Positions 53,237 through 63,614 of a stretch of DNA of 64,000 nucleotides are shown here, piece by piece. Every line of letters begins with the position of its first letter. Within the stretch, counting starts at the first letter, position 1. This DNA comes from Actinomycetospora callitridis (GTDB taxonomy: Bacteria; Actinomycetota; Actinomycetes; Mycobacteriales; Pseudonocardiaceae): NCBI RefSeq assembly GCF_028737265.1, contig NZ_JAQZAK010000003.1, positions 310,001-374,000 on the forward strand, read 5' to 3'. The notes under the pieces were generated by a model. The model saw nothing but the letters and a program-made list of their open reading frames with translations, searched no databases and was not told where the DNA came from. A program made the position numbers and the translations under genes.

Positions 53237-53494
53237 GTGGATCTGACGACCGGGCTGATCGTGGCCGCCGTCGTGACCGTCGTCGTCTACGTCGGTTCGC
53301 TGTACCGCTGGCCGCGCAAGCGGTGCCGACGCTGCTACGTCTCGACCGGCCGTGACTTCGCCCCGCGTCTGCTGGGTCGGCTGGTCTATCGGCGGTGCCG
53401 GAAGTGCAACGGCAAAGGATGGCACACGCGCTTCGGACGGCGGCTCCTCGGCGGGCGACTCGACGACGACGACATGGCCTACCAGGGACCGTAA
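53237..53494 (+). CDS. Small membrane protein with a zinc-ribbon-like domain
   Basis: The 85-residue protein has one N-terminal membrane helix (TTGLIVAAVVTVVVYVGSLY). A basic cytoplasmic domain follows with two cysteine pairs, RKRCRRCYVSTGRD and YRRCRKCNGKGWHTR. Together they resemble a DnaJ-type zinc ribbon (the second has the CxxCxGxG flavour). I do not recognise a specific family. The GTG at 53237 has GAGGGGGACGAC in front. It is divergent from hisB and preceded by a leader with competing stems. Confidence 0.7.
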   Translation: MDLTTGLIVAAVVTVVVYVGSLYRWPRKRCRRCYVSTGRDFAPRLLGRLVYRRCRKCNGKGWHTRFGRRLLGGRLDDDDMAYQGP

Positions 53495-53498
53495 AGCG

Positions 53499-54122
53499 CT
53501 ACCGGCGCACGACCCGCGCGTGGACGTTCCCGCTCTCCCCCGGGACCAGCGCCTCGACCCGGTACCCCGCGGGCAGGGCGTCGAGCCCCTCGAAGAGCCG
53601 CTCCCCCGCGCCCGCGAGGATCGGGACGATCACGAGGTGCATCTCGTCGACGAGCCCGTCGGCGAGGAACGCCCGCACGGTGGACGCGCCGCCGCCGAGG
53701 CGGACGTCCACACCGCCGGCGGCCTCGGTGGCCTGCGCGAGGACCTCGGCCGGGGTCGCCTCGACGAAGTGGAAGGTCGTCCCGCCGTCCATCGGCAGCG
53801 AGGGCCGCGGGTGGTGGGTCAGCACGAAGACGTCGTGGCCGTAGGGCGGGGTCTCGCCCCACCAGCCGCGCCAGCCCTCGTCCGGCCACTCCCCACGGAT
53901 CGGGCCGAACATGTTCCGCCCCATGATCGTCGCCCCGATGTTCTCGCTGCCGGCCAGGAACTCGGCGTGGTCGACACCGGTGCCCTCGCCGCGGAACGAC
54001 GCGGACATCCACTCGTGGAGCCCGTCGACGCCGTCGCCGAACGGGGCGTCCGCCCGCTGGTCCGTGCCCGCGGCGAAGCCGTCGAGCGTGAGCGTGAGCG
54101 CGTGGACACGCAGGCGGGCCAT
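53499..54122 (-). CDS. Dihydrofolate reductase/RibD C-terminal domain family protein
   Basis: The 207-residue protein matches the RibD C-terminal/DHFR-like fold. It has an N-terminal strand RLRVHALTLTLDGFAAG, then GATIMGRNMFGPIRGEWPDEGW, VFVLTHHPRPSLPMDGGTTFHFV, and the NADPH-binding DVRLGGGASTVRAFLADGLVDEMHLVIVPILAGAGERLFEGL. It probably reduces a small molecule with NAD(P)H; it is not a true folate enzyme. AGGAGG precedes the ATG at 54122. It is divergent from an HxlR regulator with an inverted repeat between them. Confidence 0.9.
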   Translation of the reverse strand: MARLRVHALTLTLDGFAAGTDQRADAPFGDGVDGLHEWMSASFRGEGTGVDHAEFLAGSENIGATIMGRNMFGPIRGEWPDEGWRGWWGETPPYGHDVFVLTHHPRPSLPMDGGTTFHFVEATPAEVLAQATEAAGGVDVRLGGGASTVRAFLADGLVDEMHLVIVPILAGAGERLFEGLDALPAGYRVEALVPGESGNVHARVVRR

Positions 54123-54144
54123 GGCGTCCTCCTGGACTCGGCAG

Positions 54145-54204
54145 TGGTTGCAGTTCACAATCGGTGAAGAGAAGGTAATGACTTCCGGTGGTAAGTTGCA
54201 ACCA
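54145..54204. promoter_or_regulatory. Candidate HxlR operator pair
   Basis: TGGTTGCA (54145-54152) and TGCAACCA (54197-54204) are perfect inverted 8-mers, 44 bases apart, in the divergent region between the RibD-type and HxlR genes. The stretch between them is AT-rich and should hold both promoters. Confidence 0.5.
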
Positions 54205-54221
54205 GTCTTCCGGGAGGTCGG

Positions 54222-54722
54222 ATGCGACAGGACGGGCGATCGGGCTGCCCGATCAACAGGGCGGTCGAGGCGCTCGGCGACTCGTGGACGCTGCTGGTGC
54301 TGCGCGACATCGTCTTCGGCGGGCGCCGCCACTTCCGCGAGCTGCTCTCGAACTCCGAGGAGGGCATCGCCTCGAACATCCTGGCCGACCGGCTCCAGCG
54401 TCTCGTCGCCGACGGCATGCTCACCCGCGACGACCCGGGCCGCGGCCGGCGCGCCACCTACAGCCTCACCGAGTCCTCGATCGCGCTCGTGCCGGTGTTC
54501 GCCGCCCTGGGCTCCTGGGGTCGCCGCCACCGCGAGACCACCGAGGAGCTCGCCGTGCGCGCCGAGCTGCTCGAGGAGGGCGGCCCGGCGATGTGGGAGG
54601 ACTTCATGGCCGAGCTGCGCGTGACCCACCTGGGCGCGCCGGACCCGCCCCACCCCCGCGAGCCGGTCCTCGCCCGCCTGCGCGCCGCGCGCGACGCGGC
54701 CCGGGAGCGCGCGGCCGGCTGA
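54222..54722 (+). CDS. HxlR-family transcriptional regulator
   Basis: The 166-residue protein has the HxlR winged helix: CPINRAVEALGDSWTLLVLRDIVFGGRRHFRELLSNSEEGIASNILADRLQRLVADGMLTR, then the wing GRGRRATYSLTESS. The Cys near residue 9 is the conserved redox/electrophile-sensing position in this family. It has a longer C-terminal helix than minimal members. It is divergent from the RibD-type reductase and probably represses it until an electrophile or oxidant appears (inference). Confidence 0.92.
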   Translation: MRQDGRSGCPINRAVEALGDSWTLLVLRDIVFGGRRHFRELLSNSEEGIASNILADRLQRLVADGMLTRDDPGRGRRATYSLTESSIALVPVFAALGSWGRRHRETTEELAVRAELLEEGGPAMWEDFMAELRVTHLGAPDPPHPREPVLARLRAARDAARERAAG

Positions 54723-54735
54723 GTGCGCGGCACGA

Positions 54736-54788
54736 GAGGCACGCTGCGCATGATCGACGGGCCCGGGCGCCTGCCGAACGTGCCCCTC
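54736..54788. repeat. Dispersed palindromic element B copy 2 (inverted)
   Basis: Read on the minus strand it starts GAGGGGCACGTTCGGCAGGC, identical to copy 1 at 44551 for 22 bases, and ends with ATGCGCAGCGTGCC. Element A follows eight bases later, as in the trpE upstream region but with B inverted. Confidence 0.8.
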
Positions 54789-54796
54789 GACGGAAC

Positions 54797-54872
54797 CTCT
54801 CCCGTTCGATCTCTCGACAGTGCCGCCGGTGCACGAGCGCTGCGTGCACTTCCGAGAGATCGTTGTGGAGAG
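54797..54872. repeat. Dispersed inverted repeat, element A copy 3
   Basis: The left arm CTCTCCCGTTCGATCTCTCG (from 54797) differs from copy 1 by one base over this length. The right arm ends GAGAGATCGTTGTGGAGAG at 54872. It lies between the convergent HxlR gene and hisC stop codons and may also end transcription. Confidence 0.82.
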
Positions 54873-54879
54873 CCCCGGA

Positions 54880-57331
<2,452 letters not shown>

Positions 57332-57353
57332 GGCTCCAGGGTAGACACGCTGC

Positions 57354-57830
57354 TCAGGTCCGAGCGCGGCTCCCGGGACGGCCGAACACGAACCAGCGCA
57401 TCGCGGCGTACATGAACACCGCCTCGCACGCCCCGGCCGCGAGCCGCGCGAGCTGGTACGGGGCGCCGGCGGCCACCAGCCCGTGGGTCACGCCGAGCAC
57501 GATCACCGCGTAGTTCGCGGCGACGACCGCCACGTAGCGCCCGATCTGGGTGCCGACGGGACGCTCCGGCTCGAAGTTCAGCCACCGGTTGAGCACGAAG
57601 CTCAGCGCGAACGCCGTGCCGTAGGCGACGGTGACCCCCGCCCACAGCGGGAGGCCGAGGCCGTCGACCAGCAGGGACAGCAGCAGCAGGTCGACGGCGA
57701 AGGTGAACCCGTTGACGACGGCGAACCCGAGCATGCTCGGCGCGACGACCGTCCGCAGGCGCCGCGGCAGGACGGCGACGACGGCCGCGCAGGCGCCGCG
57801 GAAGCGCGTCCGGGCGTCCGACTCCGTCAC
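57354..57830 (-). CDS. GtrA-family membrane protein
   Basis: The 158-residue protein has four membrane helices in the GtrA pattern ([96 protein letters not shown]). Such proteins are linked to flipping or modification of polyprenyl-linked sugars. It is directly upstream of hisD, probably by chance or sharing its promoter. ATG start at 57830. Confidence 0.9.
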   Translation of the reverse strand: MTESDARTRFRGACAAVVAVLPRRLRTVVAPSMLGFAVVNGFTFAVDLLLLSLLVDGLGLPLWAGVTVAYGTAFALSFVLNRWLNFEPERPVGTQIGRYVAVVAANYAVIVLGVTHGLVAAGAPYQLARLAAGACEAVFMYAAMRWFVFGRPGSRART

Positions 57831-57918
57831 CCGGCCATCCCACCGGGCGGCCGGTCCCGTCCATGGAGGACCGGCGGACGGGGGCGTGACCGTCAGGTGA
57901 ACAGCGTCTCCGGAGGAC

Positions 57919-58065
57919 CTAGGCGCCGTTGCGCGTCACCGAGAACGACGAGGTCCGCAGGCCGGTGCCCCCGGTCCAGGGCTCGGAGCCTGCCTGGACG
58001 CTGGTCATCAGTGCCCCGATCAGCCAGCGATTCGCGTACCGCAGTCGTACCAGGCCCTCGGCCAC
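57919..58065 (-). CDS. Possible small protein of 48 residues
   Basis: A GTG at 58065 with GGGGGACGACG before it opens a frame for VAEGLVRLRYANRWLIGALMTS... ending FSVTRNGA at 57919. Codon use looks protein-like and the base composition is less GC-rich than around it, but I know no family for it. It lies in the 340-base divergent region between gtrA and gnd, which otherwise holds only promoters and a 7-bp hairpin (58139-58161) just before gnd. Confidence 0.3.
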   Translation of the reverse strand: MAEGLVRLRYANRWLIGALMTSVQAGSEPWTGGTGLRTSSFSVTRNGA

Positions 58066-58170
58066 CGTCGTCCCCCGCAGAAGTCGTCGGCCGCTCAACT
58101 GCGGGCGCCACGAAAGGATGTGATCCGGACGGGTGTGTTGTGGCCGGGGCGACGGGCCACACTGTGCGGC

Positions 58171-59610
58171 GTGAGTGCGAAAGCCGAGATCGGCGTCAGC
58201 GGACTGGCCACCATGGGGCGCAACCTCGCCCGCAACCTCGCCCGTCACGGGCACGCCGTGGCTCTGCACAACCGGACCTATCAGAAGACCAGGGACCTGG
58301 TCGACCAGTTCTCCGACGAGGGCACCTTCGTCGCCGCCGAGTCGGCGCAGGAGTTCGTCGACTCCCTCGAGCGCCCGCGCCGGATCGTGCTGATGGTGCC
58401 CGCGGGCGCCGCCACCGACGCGGTCATCGACGAGTTCACCCCGCTGCTCGAGCAGGGCGACGTCATCATCGACGCCGGCAACGCCCACTTCCTCGACACC
58501 CGGCGTCGCGAGAAGGCGCTCTCCGAGAAGGGGCTGAACTTCGTCGGCATGGGTGTCTCGGGCGGCGAGGAGGGCGCCCTCAACGGGCCGTCGATCATGC
58601 CGGGCGGGCCCAAGGAGGCCTACGACGCGCTGGGCCCGCTGCTCGAGGACATCGCGGCGAAGGTCGACGGCGAGCCCTGCTGCACCCACATCGGGGCCGA
58701 CGGCGCGGGCCACTTCGTGAAGATGGTCCACAACGGCATCGAGTACGCCGACATGCAGCTCATCGCGGAGGCCTACGACCTCCTGCGCAAGGGGCTGGGC
58801 CTCGACCCCGCGGCGATCGCCGAGACGTTCCGGTCGTGGAACTCCGGGCGCCTCGACTCCTACCTCATGGAGATCACCTCCGAGGTGCTCTCGCACGTCG
58901 ACGCCGACACCGGCAAGCCCTTCGTCGACGTCGTCGCCGACGAGGCCGAGCAGAAGGGCACCGGCCGCTGGACCGTCCAGGGCGCCCTGGAGCTCGGCGT
59001 CCCCGTCACGGGCATCGCCGAGGCCGTGTTCGCGCGCTCGCTCTCGGGCGCCCGCACCCTGCGCGACGCCGCCCGCGACCTGCCCGGCACGTCCGGGGCG
59101 GTGCTCGAGGGCGCGGCGGCCGAGGGCTTCGCCGACGACATCGAGCAGGCGCTCTACGCGTCGAAGATCGTGGCCTACGCCCAGGGCTTCAACCAGATCC
59201 AGGCCGGCGCCGCCGAGTACGACTGGTCGATCGACCTGGGCGCGGTCGCGTCGATCTGGCGCGGCGGCTGCATCATCCGGGCCCGCTTCCTGGACGAGAT
59301 CACGGCCGCCTACCGGCGCGATCCGGCGCTGCCCACCCTGCTCACCGACACCTCGTTCCGCGAGGCGCTGGCCGGCGCGCAGGACTCCTGGCGGCGCGTG
59401 GTGGCCGTCGCGGCACAGCTCGGTATCCCGGCGCCCGGGTTCTCGACGGCGCTGTCCTACTACGACGCGCTGCGGGCCGAGCGGCTGCCCGCGGCCCTCG
59501 TCCAGGGCCAGCGGGACTTCTTCGGCGCCCACACCTACCGGCGCACCGACCGCGAGGGCACGTTCCACACCCTCTGGGCCGAGGACGGACGCCCGCAGGA
59601 GCAGCGCTGA
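58171..59610 (+). CDS. gnd: 6-phosphogluconate dehydrogenase, decarboxylating
   Basis: The enzyme has 479 residues, the long NADP-type form of the pentose-phosphate pathway that makes ribulose 5-phosphate, CO2 and NADPH. It has the Rossmann start IGVSGLATMGRNLARNLARHGHAVALHNR, the substrate motif GVSGGEEGALNGPSIMPGG and the catalytic lysine in GHFVKMVHNGIEYADMQLI. The C-terminal part has KGTGRWTVQGALELGVPVT and IWRGGCIIRARFL. The GTG at 58171 is used. A TGTGGCC/GGCCACA hairpin (58139-58161) lies directly before the start and no clear ribosome site is visible. Confidence 0.96.
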   Translation: MSAKAEIGVSGLATMGRNLARNLARHGHAVALHNRTYQKTRDLVDQFSDEGTFVAAESAQEFVDSLERPRRIVLMVPAGAATDAVIDEFTPLLEQGDVIIDAGNAHFLDTRRREKALSEKGLNFVGMGVSGGEEGALNGPSIMPGGPKEAYDALGPLLEDIAAKVDGEPCCTHIGADGAGHFVKMVHNGIEYADMQLIAEAYDLLRKGLGLDPAAIAETFRSWNSGRLDSYLMEITSEVLSHVDADTGKPFVDVVADEAEQKGTGRWTVQGALELGVPVTGIAEAVFARSLSGARTLRDAARDLPGTSGAVLEGAAAEGFADDIEQALYASKIVAYAQGFNQIQAGAAEYDWSIDLGAVASIWRGGCIIRARFLDEITAAYRRDPALPTLLTDTSFREALAGAQDSWRRVVAVAAQLGIPAPGFSTALSYYDALRAERLPAALVQGQRDFFGAHTYRRTDREGTFHTLWAEDGRPQEQR

Positions 59611-59627
59611 CCCTCGCCGACCTGCTC

Positions 59628-59647
59628 CCCGAGGCTCAGGCCTCGGG
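59628..59647. terminator. Bidirectional terminator between gnd and dedA
   Basis: CCCGAGGC-TCAG-GCCTCGGG is a perfect 8-bp stem with a 4-base loop, placed between convergent gnd and dedA. The loop contains the dedA stop codon (TCA on the plus strand). Confidence 0.75.
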
Positions 59648-60319
59648 ACGCTCGAACAGCTCGGTCGGCGCGTTCATCGCCTTCACCTTCCGACGGTGGC
59701 GTCGGTAGCGCTTGAACAGCATGAACGCGACCAGGGCGACGAGCAGGACCAGCACGACGACCTGGAACACACCGGAGTACCGCTCGACGAGGTACCACCG
59801 CGTGCCCAGGGCGTAGCCACCGTAGACGAACACGGTGTTCCAGATGAGGCTCCCGAGGAGCGTCAGGACGCCGAATTCCCACCACGGCATGTGCCGGGCG
59901 CCCGCCGGGAGCGACACGAGGCTCCGGATGCCCGGCACCATCCGACCCAGGAACACCGCCCACCGGCCGTGCCGGTCGAACCAGCCCTCGGCGCGGCGCA
60001 CGTCCTCGAGGTGCACCATGGGGATCTTCGAGAGCGCCTGGCGCACCCGGTGCTCCGGGGCGAGCATGCCGATGAGGTAGAGCGCGATCGCACCGACCAC
60101 GGAGCCGCCGGTGGTCCAGGCGATCGCCGCGTACACCGAGAACTCACCGCGCCCCGCGGCGAACCCCGCCAGCGGCAGGATGACCTCGCTGGGGATCGGC
60201 GGGAAGACGTTCTCCAGGGCGACGATGATCCCGGCGCCGGGCGCTCCGAAGGAGGCCATCAGCTCCTGCGCCCACCCGGCGAGTCCTCCCCCACCGGGTG
60301 CGGGTGCTGCTGCGTGCAT
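59636..60319 (-). CDS. DedA-family membrane protein
   Basis: The 227-residue protein has the DedA/VTT pattern with ENVFPPIPSEVILPLAGFAAGRG (re-entrant loop), GSVVGAIALYLIGM, WFDRHGRWAVFLGRMVPGIRSLVSLPAGARHMP and a final helix before a basic tail (KRYRRHRRKVK). DedA proteins act in lipid carrier or phospholipid recycling and membrane homeostasis. The ATG at 60319 (MHAAAPAPGGGGLAGWAQELM) is favoured over 60340. It converges with gnd. Confidence 0.92.
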   Translation of the reverse strand: MHAAAPAPGGGGLAGWAQELMASFGAPGAGIIVALENVFPPIPSEVILPLAGFAAGRGEFSVYAAIAWTTGGSVVGAIALYLIGMLAPEHRVRQALSKIPMVHLEDVRRAEGWFDRHGRWAVFLGRMVPGIRSLVSLPAGARHMPWWEFGVLTLLGSLIWNTVFVYGGYALGTRWYLVERYSGVFQVVVLVLLVALVAFMLFKRYRRHRRKVKAMNAPTELFERPEA

Positions 60320-60368
60320 GATCGTCCAACGTCCGCCCACGAGCGTGGGGTTCCCGGTCAGGCTGTGA

Positions 60369-62297
60369 TCAGGCCAGCCCCTGCTTCGAGCGGTTGCGGG
60401 CCTTGTGGCGCTCGTTCGAGTCCAGGATGACCTTTCGGATGCGCACCGCGCCGGGCGTGACCTCGACGCACTCGTCCTCGGAACAGAACTCCAGGGCCTG
60501 CTCGAGGGACAGGATGCGCGGCGGGGTGAGGCGCTCGAGGACGTCCTGCGAGGACTGACGCATGTTGGTCAGCTTCTTCTCGCGGACGATGTTGACCTCC
60601 ATGTCCTCGGACCGGGAGTTCTCGCCGATGACCATGCCGGCGTACACCGTGGTGGTCGGGCCGACGAAGAGGTCGCCGCGGTCGGCGAGCAGGCCGACGG
60701 CGTGGCCGGTGACCGCACCCGGGCGGTCGGCGATCAGCGAGCCGGAGATGCGCGCGCGCAGCTCGCCGACCCAGGGGCCGTAGCCGTCGAAGAGCTGGTT
60801 CGCGATGCCCGTGCCGCGGGTCTCGGTGAGGAACTCGGTGCGGAAGCCGATGAGGCCCCGCGACGGCACGCGGAACTCCATGCGGACGTTCTGCGACGAC
60901 GCGGAGTGCTGCATCTCGAGCAGCTCGCCCTTGCGGGCCGCGAGCAGCTGGGTGACCGCGCCGAGGTGCTCGTCGGGCACGTCGACCGAGAGGCGCTCGA
61001 ACGGCTCGTGGACCTTGCCGTCGACCTCCTTGGTGACGACCTCGGGCTTGCCGACGGTGAGCTCGAAGCCCTCGCGGCGCATCTGCTCGACGAGGATGGC
61101 CAGGGCCAGCTCGCCGCGGCCCTGCACCTCCCAGGTGTCGGGGCGCTCGGTGGGCAGCACGCGCATCGACACGTTGCCGACGAGCTCGGAGTCGAGCCGG
61201 TTCTTCACCAGGCGCGCGGTGAGCTTCGAGCCCGGCTTGTCACCTGCCCCCCCACCCCGCCCGGCCATCGGCGAGGTGTTGGTCCCGATGGTCATCGCGA
61301 TCGCCGGCTCGTCGACGGTGATGCGCGGCAGGGGGTGCGGGTCGTCCGGGTCGGCGAGGGTGTCGCCGATGGTGACCTCGGAGATCCCGGCCACCGCGAC
61401 GATGTCGCCGGCGTCGGCGTACTCGGCCGAGACCCGCTCGAGGCCCTCGGTGCGCAGCAGCTCGGTGACCTTGACGCGGGTGACGGTGCCGTTCTCGCGG
61501 CACCAGCCGACCTGCTGGCCGCGGCGGATGCGCCCGGAGCGCACGCGGCAGAGCGCGATGCGGCCGAGGTAGGCCGAGGCGTCGAGGTTGGTGACGTGGG
61601 CCTGCAGGACACCGTTCGGGTCGTCGGCCGGGGCCGGCACCTCGGTCATCAGCGTGTCGAACAGCGGCTGGAGGTCCGGGGAGTCCGGGACCTCGCCGTC
61701 GACGGGCCGCTGGATGGAGGCCTTGCCGGCGCGGGCGCTGGCGTAGATCACCGGCAGGTCCAGCAGGTGCGCGACGACGTCGTCGTCGAGGTCGAGGTCG
61801 GTGGCCAGCTCGAGCAGGAGCTCGAGGGACTCGTCGACGACCTCGGCGCAGCGCGCGTCGGCGCGGTCGGTCTTGTTGACGACCAGGATCACCGGCAGGT
61901 GCGCCGAGAGCGCCTTGCGCAGCACGAAGCGGGTCTGGGGCAGCGGGCCCTCGCTGGCGTCGACGAGGAGCACCACGCCGTCGACCATCGACAGGCCGCG
62001 CTCGACCTCGCCACCGAAGTCGGCGTGGCCGGGGGTGTCGATGACGTTGATCGTCACGCCGTCCCGGTGGATCGCCGTGTTCTTCGCGAGGATCGTGATG
62101 CCCTTCTCGCGCTCGAGGTCGCCCGAGTCCATGACCCGGTCGACCAGCTCGGCGCGCGCGGCGAACGCCCCGGACTGACGCAGCATGGCGTCCACCAGGG
62201 TCGTCTTGCCGTGGTCGACGTGCGCGACGATCGCGACGTTGCGCAGGTCGGCGCGTCCCGAAGTGGACTCGGAACGCTCGGGGGCGGTGACGGACAC
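60369..62297 (-). CDS. typA: Ribosome-associated GTPase TypA/BipA
   Basis: The 642-residue translational GTPase acts in ribosome assembly and stress adaptation. It has G1 [15 protein letters not shown], the switch I/G2 region EREKGITI, G3 [17 protein letters not shown]4 NKTDRADA, G5 YASARAG, then the EF-G-like domains and the BipA-specific C-terminus with [19 protein letters not shown] and [21 protein letters not shown]. The Gly-rich loop [19 protein letters not shown] is typical of the family. ATG start at 62297. Confidence 0.97.
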   Translation of the reverse strand: MSVTAPERSESTSGRADLRNVAIVAHVDHGKTTLVDAMLRQSGAFAARAELVDRVMDSGDLEREKGITILAKNTAIHRDGVTINVIDTPGHADFGGEVERGLSMVDGVVLLVDASEGPLPQTRFVLRKALSAHLPVILVVNKTDRADARCAEVVDESLELLLELATDLDLDDDVVAHLLDLPVIYASARAGKASIQRPVDGEVPDSPDLQPLFDTLMTEVPAPADDPNGVLQAHVTNLDASAYLGRIALCRVRSGRIRRGQQVGWCRENGTVTRVKVTELLRTEGLERVSAEYADAGDIVAVAGISEVTIGDTLADPDDPHPLPRITVDEPAIAMTIGTNTSPMAGRGGGAGDKPGSKLTARLVKNRLDSELVGNVSMRVLPTERPDTWEVQGRGELALAILVEQMRREGFELTVGKPEVVTKEVDGKVHEPFERLSVDVPDEHLGAVTQLLAARKGELLEMQHSASSQNVRMEFRVPSRGLIGFRTEFLTETRGTGIANQLFDGYGPWVGELRARISGSLIADRPGAVTGHAVGLLADRGDLFVGPTTTVYAGMVIGENSRSEDMEVNIVREKKLTNMRQSSQDVLERLTPPRILSLEQALEFCSEDECVEVTPGAVRIRKVILDSNERHKARNRSKQGLA

Positions 62298-62339
62298 GCG
62301 AGGGACTCCAGCCGGAGAAGACAGTTCGACCTCTCCAGG

Positions 62340-63326
62340 TTACGGCCCGTGATCTCGACCACCGGCGGCGACCGGGGTGTCCCCGGACACGTCGGCCGCG
62401 AGCACCTCCCCGATCCGGGGTGCGAGCTTGGCCAGGTTGTCACCCCAGACGGCGTGCACGACCCCCGATCGGGCCCGGTGGACCCCGTCGCCCAGGCCCC
62501 GTCCGGACACGCAGCGCAGCTCCGCGACGGGCCTCGGGTCGAGGCGGGGCAGGTGCCGGCGGACGTGGTCGACGACCGCCTCGCGCGACCGGCGGGCGAC
62601 CTCGTCGGCGCCCAGCTCCCACGCCGTGTCCTCGTCGGGCAGGTGTCCGCCGACGGCCCAGTGCCCCGAACTCGTCCGGTGCTGGTAGGTGCTGGCGAGC
62701 GGCCCGTCGGGGCGTCCGTCGAGGTGACACGGCCCGTCGGCGGGCCCGTCGAACGCGAACCGGGCGTGGTGCTCGAGCGCGTCGGGCACGTCGATGCCCA
62801 GCGGCGCCACCAGGGCGGGCGTGCCGACGCCCGCGGCGACGACGACGGCGTCCGCGGCGTCGCTGTCCCCGTCGGCGTACCGGACGGTGCCGTCGGCCGT
62901 CACGGCCTCGACGGCCCGGCGCTCCGGGCCGACGGCCTCGCGCAGGAACGCCCCGGCCCCGGCGAGGTCGAGCACCCCGCCCGCGGCGTCGTGCAGGACT
63001 CCGCGCACGACCCGGTGGACCGCGCCGGCCTCGGCCATCGCCGCCGCCCACGCGGGCACCCGCGGGCCGCTGACGATCGTGCCGCCGGCGCCGAGGAACG
63101 TGCGGCCCGCCCGGAACGACCACTCGTCCCACAGCTCCGCGGCGCGACGGGCCTCGGCGACCAGCGCGGCGTCGCCGTGCGCGGTGCGGAAGATGCGGGT
63201 GTCCCCCGCCGACCGCCCGGACATCGGCTCGCCCGCGTCGACGCACCGCACCGTCGCGCCCGCGCCGCGCAGCGCGTACGCCGCCGACAGCCCGACGATC
63301 CCGGCGCCGACCACCACGACCCGCAT
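62340..63326 (-). CDS. FAD-dependent oxidoreductase (DAO family)
   Basis: The 328-residue protein has an N-terminal FAD-binding motif MRVVVVGAGIVGLSAAYALRGAG, the DAO-type segment SGRSAGDTRIFRTAHGDAAL, a substrate domain with YQHRTSSGHWAVGGHL, and a C-terminal RCVSGRGLGDGVHRARSGVVHAVWGDNLAKLAPRIGEVLA. It resembles sarcosine oxidase/D-amino-acid oxidase-type enzymes, but no covalent-FAD Cys is evident. The substrate is unknown. ATG 63326 is used; a GTG six bases earlier is possible. It is divergent from the small membrane protein at 63406. Confidence 0.85.
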   Translation of the reverse strand: MRVVVVGAGIVGLSAAYALRGAGATVRCVDAGEPMSGRSAGDTRIFRTAHGDAALVAEARRAAELWDEWSFRAGRTFLGAGGTIVSGPRVPAWAAAMAEAGAVHRVVRGVLHDAAGGVLDLAGAGAFLREAVGPERRAVEAVTADGTVRYADGDSDAADAVVVAAGVGTPALVAPLGIDVPDALEHHARFAFDGPADGPCHLDGRPDGPLASTYQHRTSSGHWAVGGHLPDEDTAWELGADEVARRSREAVVDHVRRHLPRLDPRPVAELRCVSGRGLGDGVHRARSGVVHAVWGDNLAKLAPRIGEVLAADVSGDTPVAAGGRDHGP

Positions 63327-63405
63327 GTGCACCCCTCCCGACCCCGAGACGGGCTCAGGGTGCACCCCGATTCGCCGGGCCGCAGCGGCGCGCAGCATCG
63401 AGGCC

Positions 63406-63612
63406 ATGAAGATTGTGGTGTGGGTTCTGGTGGGTGTCGGTGCGCTGGTGCTGCTCGGCGGGGTGGTCCTGCCGCTCGTGCAGTGGCTGCTCGGGACGCT
63501 GGTGTGGCTGATCCCGGCGGCGCTGGTCGTCGGCGGCGGGGTCTGGCTCGTGAAGCGGTCGAGGGACCGCAAGGAGGTGGGCGCGCCGGGGCGGCCGTAC
63601 GAGATCCGCTGA
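63406..63612 (+). CDS. Small hydrophobic membrane protein
   Basis: The 68-residue protein has two adjacent membrane helices (VVWVLVGVGALVLLGGVVLPLVQWLLGTLVWLIPAALVVGGGVWLV, turn near residue 27). A basic C-terminal tail KRSRDRKEVGAPGRPYEIR should face the cytoplasm. I do not recognise a family. The AT-rich start codon region (ATGAAGATTGTGG) and codon use support a real gene. It converges with the gene ending at 63615. Confidence 0.65.
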   Translation: MKIVVWVLVGVGALVLLGGVVLPLVQWLLGTLVWLIPAALVVGGGVWLVKRSRDRKEVGAPGRPYEIR

Positions 63613-63614
63613 TC

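Noticed and set aside
57929..58123. A 64-residue plus-strand frame before gnd
   Set aside because: Arg-rich with no ribosome site, and opposite to the better small minus-strand candidate.
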